The position numbers and the translations under genes were made by a program. From positions 1-64,000 of the forward strand of contig NZ_BMJV01000003.1 of the NCBI RefSeq assembly GCF_014643635.1: DNA of 64,000 bases. Reading direction: 5' to 3'. The DNA comes from Salipiger pallidus. GTDB lineage: Bacteria > Pseudomonadota > Alphaproteobacteria > Rhodobacterales > Rhodobacteraceae. The notes beneath the pieces were generated by a model. That model was not told the origin of the DNA, made no database searches, and worked only from the letters and a program-made list of their open reading frames with translations. Below are positions 16,425 to 25,262 of the stretch, one piece after another. Each line of letters starts with the position of its first letter. The stretch's first letter is position 1.

Positions 16425-17363
16425 GATCCGCACCCCTGTTAGCAAAGCGCAACGATCAAGGCGAGGGGGAATCGTCGCCTCGGAACAGGCTGTGACATTA
16501 ACCGGATCTTATCCTGAGCTCGGTAACAGTTACGGGGGTAGGAAGCAGCAAGGCAGCGCCCATGGGATCGAAAATGGAGGCGAATAGGGTCCGGTGTGAC
16601 GATGGAACCCGGGCGGGCAGATCAATCTCCGCGCGTCATGTCGGGCAGTAGTCCGCTCTCAACACCTCATCACGGGCATGGCCTTGCTTACGATGCACGG
16701 GGCGCTTCCGGTGATGTGGCGACCGGGTCATCATCCGCGGCAGCGGTAGCGTGACGTTTCGCGATGTGCAGCATCGCAGCGCGTGGGTGAGACTTGTCTC
16801 GGGCCGGGCGGAAACACTTGGTATGTCGCGCCCCTGCAGCGACACAGTTCTTCACGCGGGACAGGAGAGCCTCGTGCGGCACTGGCGGGCAAAGGTGCTC
16901 TTCGGCGCTGACCTCACGCTCGTTTACACTGAACGGCTGGCGGATGGCGAATTCATCCGGGTCATCGGTACGCGCGCGGTGGAAAGTGATTGAGCTGGCA
17001 TTCGATGTTCCGCACATCCTTTGCGGCGACGGGCTGGAACTGGTCTCGGGGCCATTGTCAGGACTTGACGGTCTCATGCGGCGGGGCGGTCACGTCGGCC
17101 TGTCTCGGTACGGGGGATTCGTGCGGACTTGGTGCCCAGGTGAGCGGGGAACTCTATCTTGCGACAGCTCTGCTCTGAAGTGGTCACCGGCGCTTCAGGG
17201 CTCAGACAGGGCGCGGACAGAGGCTGGGACTGTGGTCGGACTTAGACCATGGTTGGGCCGGCACGAGTGGCCGTGCCGGGACCGTGGTTGGGCCGGGAAG
17301 AGGGGCCGTGCAGGGAAGCGTGTTCGAGCAGTGAGCCGTGGCCGGTCATGGTCGGATCGGGGT
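16425..17363. other. Gene-poor region between tRNA-Leu and the DMT transporter
   Basis: Two overlapping open frames exist here (plus 16751-16993, minus 16688-17077) but neither shows a family signature or a good ribosome site. The plus frame ends in LTLVYTERLADGEFIRVIGTR, vaguely like the C-terminal strands of BrnT-type toxins, yet lacks the rest of that fold. The 3' part holds a 35-base tandem repeat (17245-17314). I cannot support a gene. Confidence 0.45.
17245..17314. repeat. Two tandem 35-base imperfect repeats
   Basis: Units 17245-17279 and 17280-17314 match at 30 of 35 positions. Each starts GACC(A/G)TGGTTGGGCCGG. Fragments of the same theme (GTGGTCGG, TGGCCGGTCATGGTCGG) continue on both sides. 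They lie just beyond the 3' end of the DMT transporter gene. Confidence 0.7.
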
Positions 17364-18275
17364 TCAGCCCTGTGGCGTCATGCCGGGGCGTGCCCTGTGG
17401 CGCACCAGCCCAAGGTAGCGTTCGCGCAGGATGAGCGAGACGCCGGAGGCGACAACCACTGCCGAGCCGAGCAACATCATCGCCGTCGGTACTTCGGCAA
17501 AGAACACGTACCCAATGAGGATCGCGAAGAGGATCGAGGCATAGTCGAACGGGGCCAGGAGCGCCGCCTCGGCCCCCCTGTAGGCGGAAGTCAGGCAGAT
17601 CTGCGCGACGCCTCCGATGATTCCGACCATCACGAGGATGCCGAACTCTGTCATGGATGGCATGACCCAGCCGAAGGGCAGGGTCAGCAGGGCCAGCACC
17701 GTCGAGGTGAGAGAGAAATAGAACACGATGGCCGAGGTTTGTTCGGTGCGCACCATGCGCCGAATGTGGATCTGCACCAGCGCCCGGAACACCGCAGAGG
17801 CAAGAATGAAGCCCACCCCGGTCAGGGCGCGGGCGTCGACCTCGCCCAAGGTAAGCAACGGCCACATCACCAGGCCGACGCCCAGCAGACCGCAGACCAC
17901 CGCTGAAATCCGGAACAGGCGCACCCGTTCGCCCAGTAGCAGCGCCGCGAAGATCACCGTGAGGGGCGGCGCGGCATAGCTCAGCGCTGTTACCTCGGGC
18001 AGGGGCAGCAGCACCAGCGCGGCGAAATTGCAGCCCATGGCCGACACACCCACCACGCCGCGCAGGGCGTGGGCCACGAGGTTGTTCGCCTTGAGCCCCG
18101 TGCCCAGGTCGCCGCGCCACAGCAGCCAGACGATAATCACCGGCAGGGCAAAGGCCGATCGGAAGAACACCACCTCGCCGGTGGGAACCTCGGGGACCGC
18201 CTTCACGAGCGAGGCCATGATGACGAAGAGGATGACCGAAGCCAGCTTCAGGGCGATGCCGCGCAGGGGGGTCAT
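17364..18275 (-). CDS. EamA/DMT-superfamily transporter
   Basis: 303-residue inner-membrane protein with ten predicted segments, built from two EamA repeats. Examples are FFRSAFALPVIIVWLLW and LSYAAPPLTVIFAALLLGERV in the first half, and LAPFDYASILFAILIGYVFF with EVPTAMMLLGSAVVVASG in the second. These are the usual places for the conserved GE motif of drug/metabolite exporters. The ATG at 18275 is chosen over a longer frame because AGAGGA lies just upstream and the extension looks non-coding. The substrate is unknown. Confidence 0.9.
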   Translation of the reverse strand: MTPLRGIALKLASVILFVIMASLVKAVPEVPTGEVVFFRSAFALPVIIVWLLWRGDLGTGLKANNLVAHALRGVVGVSAMGCNFAALVLLPLPEVTALSYAAPPLTVIFAALLLGERVRLFRISAVVCGLLGVGLVMWPLLTLGEVDARALTGVGFILASAVFRALVQIHIRRMVRTEQTSAIVFYFSLTSTVLALLTLPFGWVMPSMTEFGILVMVGIIGGVAQICLTSAYRGAEAALLAPFDYASILFAILIGYVFFAEVPTAMMLLGSAVVVASGVSLILRERYLGLVRHRARPGMTPQG

Positions 18276-18360
18276 GGAATCCTCTTTGATGCCGGACCGG
18301 GATGGCCTGAACATCGGATACGCCCATAACGGGAGGCGGCGCAACCGCCTCACGCCTGCG

Positions 18361-18735
18361 TTAGCCGGTCTTGGTGCAGTGGCGGCGGAAGGCGCGCTTG
18401 AGCATGTCGAGTTCGGCGCGCAGCAGGGCCATCTCGGCCCGGATGTCATCGCCAAGCGCCTCGCCCGCGATCAGGGTGAAGCTGCCCAGCACTTCGTCGC
18501 TCGCAGCATCGAGGATGAGGAAGGTCTGCACCCCGTCTCCCAGCGCCTCGACCGGCACCGGCACCTCGAGCGACCAGCGCCCCGGCTCGGAGCTTTGGGC
18601 GACTGTGATGCCGCGTACCGGGGCGTCGTGCAGGGTGACGGCGATCTCGGGCGGGGCGGTGGTGTCCGTGGCGGACAGCAGCCCTTCCCAGGTGCCTTCG
18701 AGGAACCGCGTCTTGGTCAGGGTGTAGGCGCTCAT
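18361..18735 (-). CDS. Conserved hypothetical protein
   Basis: 124-residue protein without signal peptide or membrane segment. It appears to consist of a beta-rich N-terminal part (FLEGTWEGLLSA, PEIAVTLHDAPV, GRWSLEVPVPVEAL) and a helical C-terminal tail (IRAEMALLRAELDMLKRAFRRH). It starts 26 bases after the stop of the DUF6478 gene and may be co-transcribed with it. I do not recognise a function. Confidence 0.7.
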   Translation of the reverse strand: MSAYTLTKTRFLEGTWEGLLSATDTTAPPEIAVTLHDAPVRGITVAQSSEPGRWSLEVPVPVEALGDGVQTFLILDAASDEVLGSFTLIAGEALGDDIRAEMALLRAELDMLKRAFRRHCTKTG

Positions 18736-18761
18736 GTCATGCTCCGTGCCTGGTGCCGCGC

Positions 18762-19535
18762 TCAGAACTCGGCCCGGGGGCTGCGGCTGAAGGTCAGGTC
18801 CCGCAGGATGACCTGGTTCATTTCGGGGCCCTCAAAGATGAGGTCGACCCACATGCGGTCGACCCGCTTTTCGTTGAGCCGGGTGTAGGCCAGGTCGAAC
18901 TCGACCACGGTGTTCTCTTCGTTGAGGGGCAGTTCGCGCACGATCTGTTCTGTGTTCGGCCCGTGGCGGATGTTGAGCCGGGCAAAGATCTCGAGCGGTT
19001 TTTCCATCTCGACGATGGTCTCGAGCCGCAGCAGGTGCTTGCGTTTCAGGCCGGCACAAGCCTCGTCCGGCAGGTCTACGGCCAGCGACAGATAGGACCC
19101 GTCAAAGCGGAACACGTCGAGCCGCAGCCCGAAGGCGGCGATGTCCTGTTCGCGGGTGTTGCGCAGCTGGCGCAGGGCGATCTCAGAGAAGGCGCAATCG
19201 TGGAACAGCGCCACTTCCGAGCCCAGCCTCGATTGCGACACAACCGACGAGATGCCCTTTACGGGCAGCGGGCCGCACCAGAGCTCGGGGCGCCACGCCC
19301 AGTCTGATTCCGCCGGGCGGGGGAAGGACTGGTTGCCGATCACAGGCAGGGCAAGGCGGGCATCGGCGACATGGATCAGCCGGTCGAGCCGCTGGCGCAG
19401 GGCACGCGCGGCGCTGCGCTGGCGGCGGAGCAGGCCGAGATCCGCCTCGCCCGCGTCGTCCGCAGCCCGCGACCATCGCCGAAGCGTTGCCGCCGCAAGC
19501 CTGCGCCCCAGCCATCCGTCCTGCCTTGGTGCCAT
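18762..19535 (-). CDS. DUF6478-like conserved protein
   Basis: 257-residue soluble protein of a kind seen in Rhodobacteraceae and carried in databases as DUF6478, as far as I recall. It opens with an arginine-rich helical segment, followed by DWAWRPELWCGPLPVKG and an LFHDCAFSEIALRQLRN segment. The C-terminal half looks beta-rich (VVEFDLAYTRLNEKRVDRMW). No catalytic motif is visible. It precedes the small hypothetical gene at 18361-18735 on the same strand. Confidence 0.72.
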   Translation of the reverse strand: MAPRQDGWLGRRLAAATLRRWSRAADDAGEADLGLLRRQRSAARALRQRLDRLIHVADARLALPVIGNQSFPRPAESDWAWRPELWCGPLPVKGISSVVSQSRLGSEVALFHDCAFSEIALRQLRNTREQDIAAFGLRLDVFRFDGSYLSLAVDLPDEACAGLKRKHLLRLETIVEMEKPLEIFARLNIRHGPNTEQIVRELPLNEENTVVEFDLAYTRLNEKRVDRMWVDLIFEGPEMNQVILRDLTFSRSPRAEF

Positions 19536-19612
19536 CGGCGGTTCCCGTTTCCCTGTCCCGGCGTGTCCGTGGTGCGACGCGTCCCTGTTCGGGCATCCCC
19601 GGTGCGCGCGTG

Positions 19613-20329
19613 TCAGTCGGACGGGCCGATCCTTTCATCGAACAGCCGGGCGGGCAAGCCGGCTTGCTTGCCTGTTGCGGGGCCAGTCGCACGGCCAGTC
19701 GAAGGATTCGCCAGGAAAGCCCTTGCGCCAGGCGCACTGTCCTGCGCACGGCGCGGCGAGGCGGCGACGATGCTGTCGCGGACCTGCCGCAGCATCTGCG
19801 CGCCGGTGCCAGCAGCCATGCGGCTGCCCTCGGGCGCATAGAGCGCCAGCCCCACCACGTGGTTGTTGAGCACGAAAGCCGCCCGCCAGTAGCGTGGATC
19901 GCCGCCCTCGAGCAGCTCGTTGCCGCCGGCGCCCAGCTGGGCAAGGGTGATGTCTCCGCCATTCTCACCGCCGGCGTAGGGGTGCCCTACCTCTTCGGCC
20001 AGAAGCCGGGGCGAGGGCAGAACCGGCGCGCCTTCGAACGGGCCGGTGGTGACGGTCACCAGCACCGGCTCGACGAAATCGCCGCGCTCGCCCCCGGAGA
20101 GGATGTTGCATGACGCGATCATGGCAAAGCTGCGGGCGCTGCCTCGGGGCAGGGTCTGGGGGTCGACGCAATAGTTGCGCGGACCGGCCACCACCACGTC
20201 GCCACCGGCCAGCGTGGCCTGTTTCAAGGGCGCGTCGCCGACGACTTCGGTGCAGGCGGCAGCCGACAGGGCTGTGACAAGGATCATGCCGAATGCCGCC
20301 ATTCGGCGGGCCAATCCCGTGCCCTGCAT
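19613..20329 (-). CDS. Putative lipoprotein of unknown function
   Basis: 238-residue protein with a lipoprotein signal peptide: a hydrophobic stretch (GMILVTALSAAAC) with the cysteine of the lipobox near residue 26. The body contains RNYCVDPQTLP and a GGDPRYWRAAFVLNNHVVGLALYAPEG segment. The last 50 residues are low-complexity. I take the start at 20329; a longer frame upstream overlaps the divergent promoter. An internal Met nine codons later is an alternative. Function unknown. It is transcribed away from the CPBP protease gene. Confidence 0.72.
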   Translation of the reverse strand: MQGTGLARRMAAFGMILVTALSAAACTEVVGDAPLKQATLAGGDVVVAGPRNYCVDPQTLPRGSARSFAMIASCNILSGGERGDFVEPVLVTVTTGPFEGAPVLPSPRLLAEEVGHPYAGGENGGDITLAQLGAGGNELLEGGDPRYWRAAFVLNNHVVGLALYAPEGSRMAAGTGAQMLRQVRDSIVAASPRRAQDSAPGARAFLANPSTGRATGPATGKQAGLPARLFDERIGPSD

Positions 20330-20485
20330 CGTTTTCGTCCGCCCGTGCTGCTGAAGTCCGCCTCGAAGCAGATACCGAAGGGCCTGACGCGAAACAAGAA
20401 AGGAATCCCGCTGGCTTGCGGGGCAGCGCTTGTGCGGGGGGCGGAGGGGCTTAGATACCAAACCGAAGTGCCCAAGCCACGGCGG

Positions 20486-21379
20486 ATGTCCATGTCCTAT
20501 CAGCCCCTGTCCCTGATGACCGCCGCGGCGCGCAAGACCTCGCTGCCTAGGCTGTGCCTCGGGGTCCTGGTGATCGTTGTCGCAAGCGTGGCACTGCAGC
20601 AGGGGTTATTTTCGCTGCCGCGCCTGTTCCTGTCCGAGGACGGTTATGCCGATTTCCTGGGCAGAATGCTGTCCGGGGACAACCCGGCCGGGCTGTTCGT
20701 GATGCTGCTGACCATGGGCACGCTGGGCCTTGGCTGCTGGGTGGCGGCGCGCTTGGTGCATGGCCGCCCCGGGCGCAGCCTTGGTGGGCCGTGGCCGCTC
20801 GGGGTGGCGCAGTTCCTGAGCTGCGCGGTGATCCTCGTGCCGCTCTATCTCGGGATCGGGGCGGTGCAGTCGCTGCCCATGTCGGGCGAGATGCTGCCGG
20901 GGCTGCCCGCTGGCCAGTGGCTGATGCTGCTGATCCCGACCCTGCTGGCGCTGCTCATCCAGACCGGCAGCGAAGAGCTTCTGTTCCGGGGCTACCTGCA
21001 ATCGCAGCTGGCCGCCCGGTTGCCGCATCCCGCCGCATGGCTGATCCTGCCCTCGGCGCTGTTCGCTCTGGGGCACTATGCACCTGGCGTCTACGGCGGC
21101 AACGCGCTGCTGGTGGCGCTCTGGGCGTTTGTCTTCGGGCTTGCGGCGGCTGACCTTACCGCGCGGTCGGGGACCATCGGCCCGGCGCTGGCGCTGCATT
21201 TCGCCAACAACCTGCTCGCCATCGCCGTGGTATCGCCGCAGGGGCAGATGTCGGGCCTCGCCCTGTGGCAGCTGCCCTTCGATGCCACCGACGAGGCGGC
21301 CATGCTGGGTGTGCTGCCACTCGATCTTCTGGGCATACTCGTGGGCTGGCTGGCCACCCGCCTGGCGCTTCGTGTTTAA
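20486..21379 (+). CDS. CPBP-family intramembrane metalloprotease
   Basis: 297-residue polytopic membrane protein with the Abi/CPBP motifs in order: EELLFRGYLQ (EExxxR), FALGHYAPG with the second metal His, and ALHFANN (HxxxN). These mark intramembrane glutamate-type proteases related to CaaX-processing and bacteriocin-immunity proteins. The ATG at 20486 is preferred over the longer frame, whose first 47 residues look non-coding; the ATG at 20492 is also possible. The natural substrate is unknown. The array of hairpin repeats starts right after its stop. Confidence 0.87.
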   Translation: MSMSYQPLSLMTAAARKTSLPRLCLGVLVIVVASVALQQGLFSLPRLFLSEDGYADFLGRMLSGDNPAGLFVMLLTMGTLGLGCWVAARLVHGRPGRSLGGPWPLGVAQFLSCAVILVPLYLGIGAVQSLPMSGEMLPGLPAGQWLMLLIPTLLALLIQTGSEELLFRGYLQSQLAARLPHPAAWLILPSALFALGHYAPGVYGGNALLVALWAFVFGLAAADLTARSGTIGPALALHFANNLLAIAVVSPQGQMSGLALWQLPFDATDEAAMLGVLPLDLLGILVGWLATRLALRV

Positions 21380-21380
21380 C

Positions 21381-21472
21381 CGCCTTTGGTGCTACGGGCT
21401 GAGCGCCTTTGGCGCTACGGGCTGACCGCCTTTGGCGCTACGGGCTGAGCGCCTTTGGCGCTACGGGCTGAC
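21381..21472. repeat. Four tandem 23-base hairpin repeats
   Basis: Units at 21381, 21404, 21427 and 21450 share CGCCTTTGGCGCTACGGGCT, then GAG or GAC alternately; only the first has one further change (GGT for GGC). Each copy can fold as GCGCC-TTT-GGCGC. The array fills the space between the protease stop and the accD leader. It has no spacers, so it is not a CRISPR. Confidence 0.9.
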
Positions 21473-21564
21473 TGCTTCAATCGGTGCTTATCCGAGCGCA
21501 TGATTGCAATCCTGCGCCACCCGTCATAAGTGGTGCCGCGAACGCAGCTTCAAGAGCGCATGGC

Positions 21565-22485
21565 ATGAACTGGATCACCAACTACGTCCGTCCCCGGATC
21601 AACTCGATCTTCTCGCGTCGCGAGATGCCGGACAACCTTTGGACCAAGTGCGACAACTGCGGCACGATGCTGTTCCACCGCGAGGTGACGGACAACCTTG
21701 GTGTTTGCACGAACTGCAGCCACCACATGCACATCACGCCGCGTGCCCGCTTTACCGCGCTGTTCGACGGCGGCGTGTTCTCGGAAATTTCGGTGCCCGA
21801 GCCGGTCGCCGACCCGCTGCAATTCCGCGATCAGAAGAAATACCCCGACCGCATGAAGGCGGCGCAGAAATCCACCGGTGAACGCGAGGCGATGCTGGTC
21901 GCCGCCGGCGAGATCGGTCGTACGCCCGTGGTCTGTGCCGCGCAGGATTTCAGCTTCATGGCCGGGTCCATGGGCATGTACGTGGGCAACGCCATCATCA
22001 AGGCGGCGCAAGAGGCGAAGAAGCTCAAGCGCCCGCTGGTGCTGTTCTCGGCCGCAGGCGGCGCGCGCATGCAGGAAGGCATCCTGAGCCTCATGCAGAT
22101 GCCGCGCACGACGGTGGCGATCCAGATGCTGCGCGAGGCGGGTCTGCCCTATATCGTCGTGCTGACCCACCCCACCACTGGCGGCGTCACCGCGTCCTAC
22201 GCCATGCTGGGCGACGTGCAGATCTCCGAGCCGAACGCGCTGATTTGCTTTGCCGGACCGCGCGTGATCGAGCAGACCATCCGTGAGAAGCTTCCCGAGG
22301 GCTTCCAGCGCGCGGAATACCTGCTCGAGCACGGTATGCTCGACCGGGTGACCGACCGCCGCGAGATGCGCGAAGAGCTGGTGACGATCCTGCGTATGCT
22401 CATGCAGATGCCCCCCGCGGTGCATGGCGAACTGCCTCCCCCGGGCGATCTGTCGGTGCCCGCCGAGGACGAGCCCAAGGAATGA
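21565..22485 (+). CDS. accD: Acetyl-CoA carboxylase carboxyltransferase subunit beta
   Basis: 306 residues. AccD transfers the carboxyl group from biotin to acetyl-CoA to make malonyl-CoA for fatty acid synthesis, in complex with AccA. The N-terminal four-cysteine zinc finger is intact (Cys29, Cys32, Cys48, Cys51). The crotonase-type core carries FMAGSMGMYVG, FSAAGGARMQEG, HPTTGGVTASYAMLGD and FAGPRVIEQT. The ATG at 21565 gives the standard N-terminus MNWITNYVRP. The stop overlaps folC (ATGA), the accD-folC arrangement common in proteobacteria. Confidence 0.97.
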   Translation: MNWITNYVRPRINSIFSRREMPDNLWTKCDNCGTMLFHREVTDNLGVCTNCSHHMHITPRARFTALFDGGVFSEISVPEPVADPLQFRDQKKYPDRMKAAQKSTGEREAMLVAAGEIGRTPVVCAAQDFSFMAGSMGMYVGNAIIKAAQEAKKLKRPLVLFSAAGGARMQEGILSLMQMPRTTVAIQMLREAGLPYIVVLTHPTTGGVTASYAMLGDVQISEPNALICFAGPRVIEQTIREKLPEGFQRAEYLLEHGMLDRVTDRREMREELVTILRMLMQMPPAVHGELPPPGDLSVPAEDEPKE

Positions 22486-23771
22486 CCGGGCAGGGATCGA
22501 CGGGGCAGGGCTCCGACGTCATCCTGCAGCGGATGCTGTCCCTGCATCCCAAGATCATCGACCTGACGCTTGACCGGGTCTGGCGGCTTCTAGACGCGCT
22601 TGGCCATCCCGAACGCGACCTGCCCCCGGTGATCCATGCCGCCGGGACCAACGGCAAGGGTTCGACCCTCGCCATGATCCGCGCGGGCTACGAGGGGGCG
22701 GGGAAATCCGTCCACGCCTATACCTCGCCGCATCTCGCGCGCTTCCACGAACGCATCCGCGTTGCCGGTGAGCTGATTTCCGAAGCAGACCTGACGGCGG
22801 TTCTGGATGAATGCTGGCAGGCCAATGGCGGCATCAGCATCACCTATTTCGAGATCACCACCTGCGCCGCTTTCGTCGCCTTCGCCCGCACCCCTGCGGA
22901 CGTGACGCTGATGGAGACCGGGCTTGGCGGCCGGCTGGATGCGACCAACGTGTTCGAGGCCCCTGCGCTGACCGTGCTGACGCCGATTTCACTCGACCAC
23001 CAGCAGTACCTGGGTGAGACGCTTGCCGCCATCGCTGGCGAAAAGGCTGGCATCCTGAAGCGCGGCGTGCCCTGCGTCGTCGGTCCCCAGCCCGAAGAGG
23101 TGATGGAAGTGATCGAGGCCCGCGCTGCGAAGCTTGGCTACCCGCTCATCGCGCACGGCCAGCAGTGGCATGCGTGGGAAGAACGTGGCCGTCTGGTGTT
23201 CCAGGATGAGAACGGCCTTCTGGACCTGCCGCTGCCGAACCTGCCCGGCGCTCACCAGATCGAGAACGCGGGTGCCGCGATTGCCGCCCTGCGCCACCTT
23301 GGGTTCGGCGCAGATGCCTGCGAGGCCGCCGTCACCCGCGCAGAGTGGCCCGCCCGGATGCAGCGGCTAAGGCACGGCCCGCTCGTGGACGCTGCGCCCG
23401 AAGCGGACCTGTGGCTTGACGGCGGGCACAACCCGGCAGCGGGCGAGGCGCTGGCGCGCCACCTCGGGCGGCTGCCCGACCGCCCCACGCACCTGGTCTG
23501 CGGCATGCTCAACACCAAGGACATCGGCGGCTACCTGCGCCCCATGGCACCCCATGTGGCCAGCCTGACCGCCGTGTCGATCCCCGGCGAGCAGAACACC
23601 CTGCCCGCCGAGGATACTGCCGAGGCCGCCCGGGCCGCGGGCATGCAGGCCGGCACCGCCGCGTCCGTGTCCGATGCGCTTGCGGGCATCATCGCGAAGG
23701 ACCCGCAGGCGCGGGTGCTGATCTGCGGCTCGCTCTACCTTGCGGGCAATATCCTTCGCGAGAACGGCTGA
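22482..23771 (+). CDS. folC: Folylpolyglutamate synthase/dihydrofolate synthase
   Basis: 429-residue Mur-ligase-family enzyme that adds glutamate to dihydropteroate and folates. It has the P-loop GTNGKGS at residues 55-61, the ETGLGGRLDATN motif with SLDHQQYLG, and the ADLWLDGGHNPAAGEALARHL motif at the start of the C-terminal domain. Length is typical. Translation is coupled to accD by a 4-base overlap. Confidence 0.96.
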   Translation: MTGQGSTGQGSDVILQRMLSLHPKIIDLTLDRVWRLLDALGHPERDLPPVIHAAGTNGKGSTLAMIRAGYEGAGKSVHAYTSPHLARFHERIRVAGELISEADLTAVLDECWQANGGISITYFEITTCAAFVAFARTPADVTLMETGLGGRLDATNVFEAPALTVLTPISLDHQQYLGETLAAIAGEKAGILKRGVPCVVGPQPEEVMEVIEARAAKLGYPLIAHGQQWHAWEERGRLVFQDENGLLDLPLPNLPGAHQIENAGAAIAALRHLGFGADACEAAVTRAEWPARMQRLRHGPLVDAAPEADLWLDGGHNPAAGEALARHLGRLPDRPTHLVCGMLNTKDIGGYLRPMAPHVASLTAVSIPGEQNTLPAEDTAEAARAAGMQAGTAASVSDALAGIIAKDPQARVLICGSLYLAGNILRENG

Positions 23772-23987
23772 GGCGATCAGGGGAAGACGTCGCTGACGGC
23801 CCCTCCTGCCTGCCCCCTCCCGCCCCGCCTGCATGGCAACTCTCTTGGCAGCACTTCTGCGCATCAGCCCTCGATATTGACTGAATCCGTGCCTTGGCCC
23901 TATATCTTGGCCCGTTCGGATCGGTTTTCCGGGCTGTAGCAGGATGCGGGCGCGAGGCGCCCGAGGTATGAGTGTGAGGGCGAGCAA

Positions 23988-24557
23988 ATGATCAAGGGTG
24001 CAGGCCTCGCCGCGCTGACGTGCCTATCGGCAACCGCCATCGCCGCTGATCCCACTCGCATCAGCTCTGGCATCACATCGGCCACGGTTGCCATCGCGGG
24101 TGAGACATCGACCATCAGCCGTGACGGTGCCGCTTGTCCCCCGGCCTGCATTCAGCCCATGATCGCCGCCGAGGGCATCGCCACCATCGGTGAGCTCGAA
24201 GTTCTGGCGTTTCTCGAGGGGGCCGTGACGAACGGCACCGGCCTGCTGCTCGACACCCGGTTGCCGGGCGCCTACGCTGCCGGAACCCTGCCGGGTGCGG
24301 TGAACGTGCCCGAACCGACGCTTCAGGGCTCCAACCCCTATCGCAGTGACCTGTTGTCGGCGCTCGGCGCGCGGGGGAGCGATTTCTCGGGGGCGTTCGA
24401 GCTGGTGCTGTTCGCCGGTGGTGCCGATGGCCCCGAAGCGGGGGAGGGGCTGCGCGCGTTGCTCGAGGCAGGGTATCCCGCCGCACGGCTGCGCTACTAT
24501 CGCGGCGGACTGGCTGCGTGGCAGGCGCTTGGGCTCAGCGTCTCGGCAGGACAGTGA
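23988..24557 (+). CDS. Exported rhodanese-like protein without active-site cysteine
   Basis: 189 residues with a signal peptide (about residues 1-19, ATAIA). The rhodanese fold is recognisable from LLLDTRLPGAYAAGTLPGAVNVPE and the C-terminal LRYYRGGLAAWQALGLS. The active-site loop, normally built around a Cys after a beta strand, reads LVLFAGGADGPEAGEG and has no cysteine. The protein is therefore probably not a sulfurtransferase and may have a binding role in the periplasm. The LysM gene follows after 10 bases, so both are probably co-transcribed. Confidence 0.8.
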   Translation: MIKGAGLAALTCLSATAIAADPTRISSGITSATVAIAGETSTISRDGAACPPACIQPMIAAEGIATIGELEVLAFLEGAVTNGTGLLLDTRLPGAYAAGTLPGAVNVPEPTLQGSNPYRSDLLSALGARGSDFSGAFELVLFAGGADGPEAGEGLRALLEAGYPAARLRYYRGGLAAWQALGLSVSAGQ

Positions 24558-24567
24558 GGGCGCGCGC

Positions 24568-25191
24568 ATGATCCGGATGGTACTCTTGTCGCTGGCGTTC
24601 CTCGGGGTGACCGCGGCGCTGCTGGTGGTCCAGTCAGGTTATACCGAACGGCGTGGATCGGAGGGCAGGGCGCCCGAGGTGACCCGCGCGAGCCTGCTGT
24701 CCGAAACCGTCGGCACGCCCGAGGCTCGCGACACCGCGCCCGTGACACCCGAGGCCATGCCGTCCGATGTCGACCGGATCGTCGCACAGGCCCTCGCCGC
24801 CACGCCGGAGCCGGAGCCCGTGCCGCCGACCGTCTTGCCAGAGGCATCCCCGGTCCTTTCGCCGCGGGGCGATCTTGATGACGATGCCCTGCGGCAGATG
24901 ACCTGGGCGACCATGGCGCGGCTCAACGAGGCAGCGGGCCGGTCCGCCGCGCCGGGCCTGCCTGGAAGCCTTCTTCACACCATTGTCCAGCGTTCCCTTA
25001 GCGGGCAGGCGGCATCCAAGGTTGCCCCGGAAACCTACGAGGTCCAGCCCGGAGACAGCCTCGCCGGGATTGCCAAGAAGATCTATGGCGACATCAACAT
25101 GAGCGGCCCGCTGTTTGCCGCCAACCAGCAGCTGCTTCAGCGCCCCGATGACCTGAAGGCCGGCCAGAGGCTGAGCTTGCCGCGGCAATAG
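24568..25191 (+). CDS. Membrane-anchored LysM-domain protein
   Basis: 207 residues. An N-terminal membrane anchor (MVLLSLAFLGVTAALLVV) is followed by a long Pro/Ala/Glu-rich linker and a C-terminal LysM domain (YEVQPGDSLAGIAKKIYGD, PLFAANQQLL, LKAGQRLSLP) of about 50 residues that binds peptidoglycan. The ATG at 24568 is chosen since a longer frame would overlap the rhodanese-like gene. Likely a cell-envelope protein of unknown process. Confidence 0.85.
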   Translation: MIRMVLLSLAFLGVTAALLVVQSGYTERRGSEGRAPEVTRASLLSETVGTPEARDTAPVTPEAMPSDVDRIVAQALAATPEPEPVPPTVLPEASPVLSPRGDLDDDALRQMTWATMARLNEAAGRSAAPGLPGSLLHTIVQRSLSGQAASKVAPETYEVQPGDSLAGIAKKIYGDINMSGPLFAANQQLLQRPDDLKAGQRLSLPRQ

Positions 25192-25262
25192 GCACAGACA
25201 TACCACACTTGGTGGTAGTTTGAAAAAGTGGACATCATATCACTTGACCCCATCACAATATG

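Noticed and set aside
16525-16565. Bacterial signal recognition particle RNA
   Set aside because: GGAAGCAGC resembles the conserved tip, but the flanking GGTC/CCGGAAGG context and pairing arms are missing.
16751-16993. BrnT-type toxin gene
   Set aside because: Only the last 25 residues look like the BrnT C-terminal strands; the N-terminal domain, a ribosome site and a BrnA partner are absent.
21381-21472. CRISPR array
   Set aside because: Repeats are contiguous with no spacers, only four units are present, and no cas genes occur in the window.
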